From the NCBI GenBank assembly GCA_002011685.1, contig MTOL01000496.1:1-5670 (forward strand): a DNA stretch of 5,670 nucleotides, written 5' to 3'. This document shows, piece by piece, positions 5,353 through 5,670 of the stretch. Both the position numbers and the translations under genes were made by a program. Within the stretch, counting starts at the first letter, position 1; each line of letters opens with the position of its first letter. This stretch comes from Deferribacteres bacterium JdFR-76 (GTDB lineage Bacteria; Zhuqueibacterota; JdFR-76). The notes under the pieces were generated by a model that had not been told where the DNA came from, did no database searches, and saw nothing but the letters and a program-made list of their open reading frames with translations.

Positions 5353-5670
5353 ATGACGGTCCAATACCAGAATATCGACCGGGCCCGGCTGGTGAAAACT
5401 TGGGAAAAGGGCTGTCCTGCGCCTCTTGTTCTCCGGTACCGGGCTGACCTGATTACTCCGGTGCAGGCCTACTTGCGGCTGCGCAGGCGTTCGGCATGGA
5501 GCTTTTTGCTGGAGAGCGTAGAAAAAGGACGCCGCTTGGGGCGGTATTCTTTCATCGGTGTTCGGCCACAGAAGGCCATCTGTACGTCCTTCCAGCGGAA
5601 TTTTAACACAATAGCGCCGCCGGCCGCTAAAAACCAACACATTTGCTGGACCGATCCGGAGAGTTTCTTC
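5353..5670 (+). CDS. trpE: Anthranilate synthase component I (N-terminal part)
   Basis: The gene runs off the right edge; 106 codons are visible out of a usual 460-520. It starts at the ATG at 5353, with AGGAG 9 nt upstream. TrpE converts chorismate plus ammonia (from the TrpG glutaminase) to anthranilate, the first committed step of tryptophan synthesis, in the cytoplasm. Visible N-terminal signatures: RADLITPVQAYLRLR (about 30-44), then SFLLESVEKGRRLGRYSFIG (about 49-68). The LLES motif is the known tryptophan feedback site in TrpE, so allosteric inhibition is expected. The catalytic chorismate-binding domain lies outside the window. PabB and other chorismate enzymes share the fold, but the LLES motif and the Trp-rich leader upstream identify trpE. 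Expression is controlled by the attenuator at 5179-5320. Confidence 0.95.
   Translation, partial: MTVQYQNIDRARLVKTWEKGCPAPLVLRYRADLITPVQAYLRLRRRSAWSFLLESVEKGRRLGRYSFIGVRPQKAICTSFQRNFNTIAPPAAKNQHICWTDPESFF

Noticed and set aside
5321..5353. Ten-codon minicistron (MARDFFRRKN) whose TAA overlaps the trpE ATG
   Set aside because: The TAATG junction looks like translational coupling, but the ATG follows the terminator T tract with no ribosome binding site, and trpE has its own AGGAG.

Overview
This 5.67-kb window (roughly half G+C) looks like chromosomal DNA of a Gram-negative bacterium. It encodes a secreted helical-repeat envelope protein, an exported amidohydrolase, a Tat-type exported racemase and a lipoprotein, and it carries Shine-Dalgarno sites and sigma70-like promoters (three with exact 17-nt spacers). 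The promoters argue against typical Bacteroidota. The phylum cannot be fixed from the sequence. I see no mobile element, CRISPR array, tRNA or rRNA.

Layout. Four genes lie on the minus strand. Reading leftwards from the middle: an MmpS-like small lipoprotein (4469-4828); an alanine racemase with a twin-arginine signal (2943-4136) behind its own promoter; a secreted COG1228-type amidohydrolase with a C-terminal NTF2/SnoaL-like domain (1090-2823); and, after a terminator and another promoter, the N-terminal 259 residues of a secreted protein with about 70-residue alpha-helical repeats (1-778, running off the left edge). On the plus strand at the right, a strong promoter drives a trp leader and then trpE (5353 onward, running off the right edge).

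The best signal in the window is the trp leader. A 29-codon peptide holds four consecutive Trp codons. It overlaps a hairpin that excludes an antiterminator, and the antiterminator in turn excludes a perfect-palindrome terminator with a T tract, placed just before trpE. All three pairings can be read base by base. This is a complete ribosome-mediated transcription attenuator, and it predicts that trpE is switched on by Trp-tRNA starvation.

The racemase and amidohydrolase lie in tandem (119 nt apart) and both carry export signals. A shared periplasmic role in amino-acid or dipeptide turnover is plausible but inferred; a terminator-like hairpin between them suggests they are not simply one operon. 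The large antisense reading frames opposite these genes are treated as shadows.
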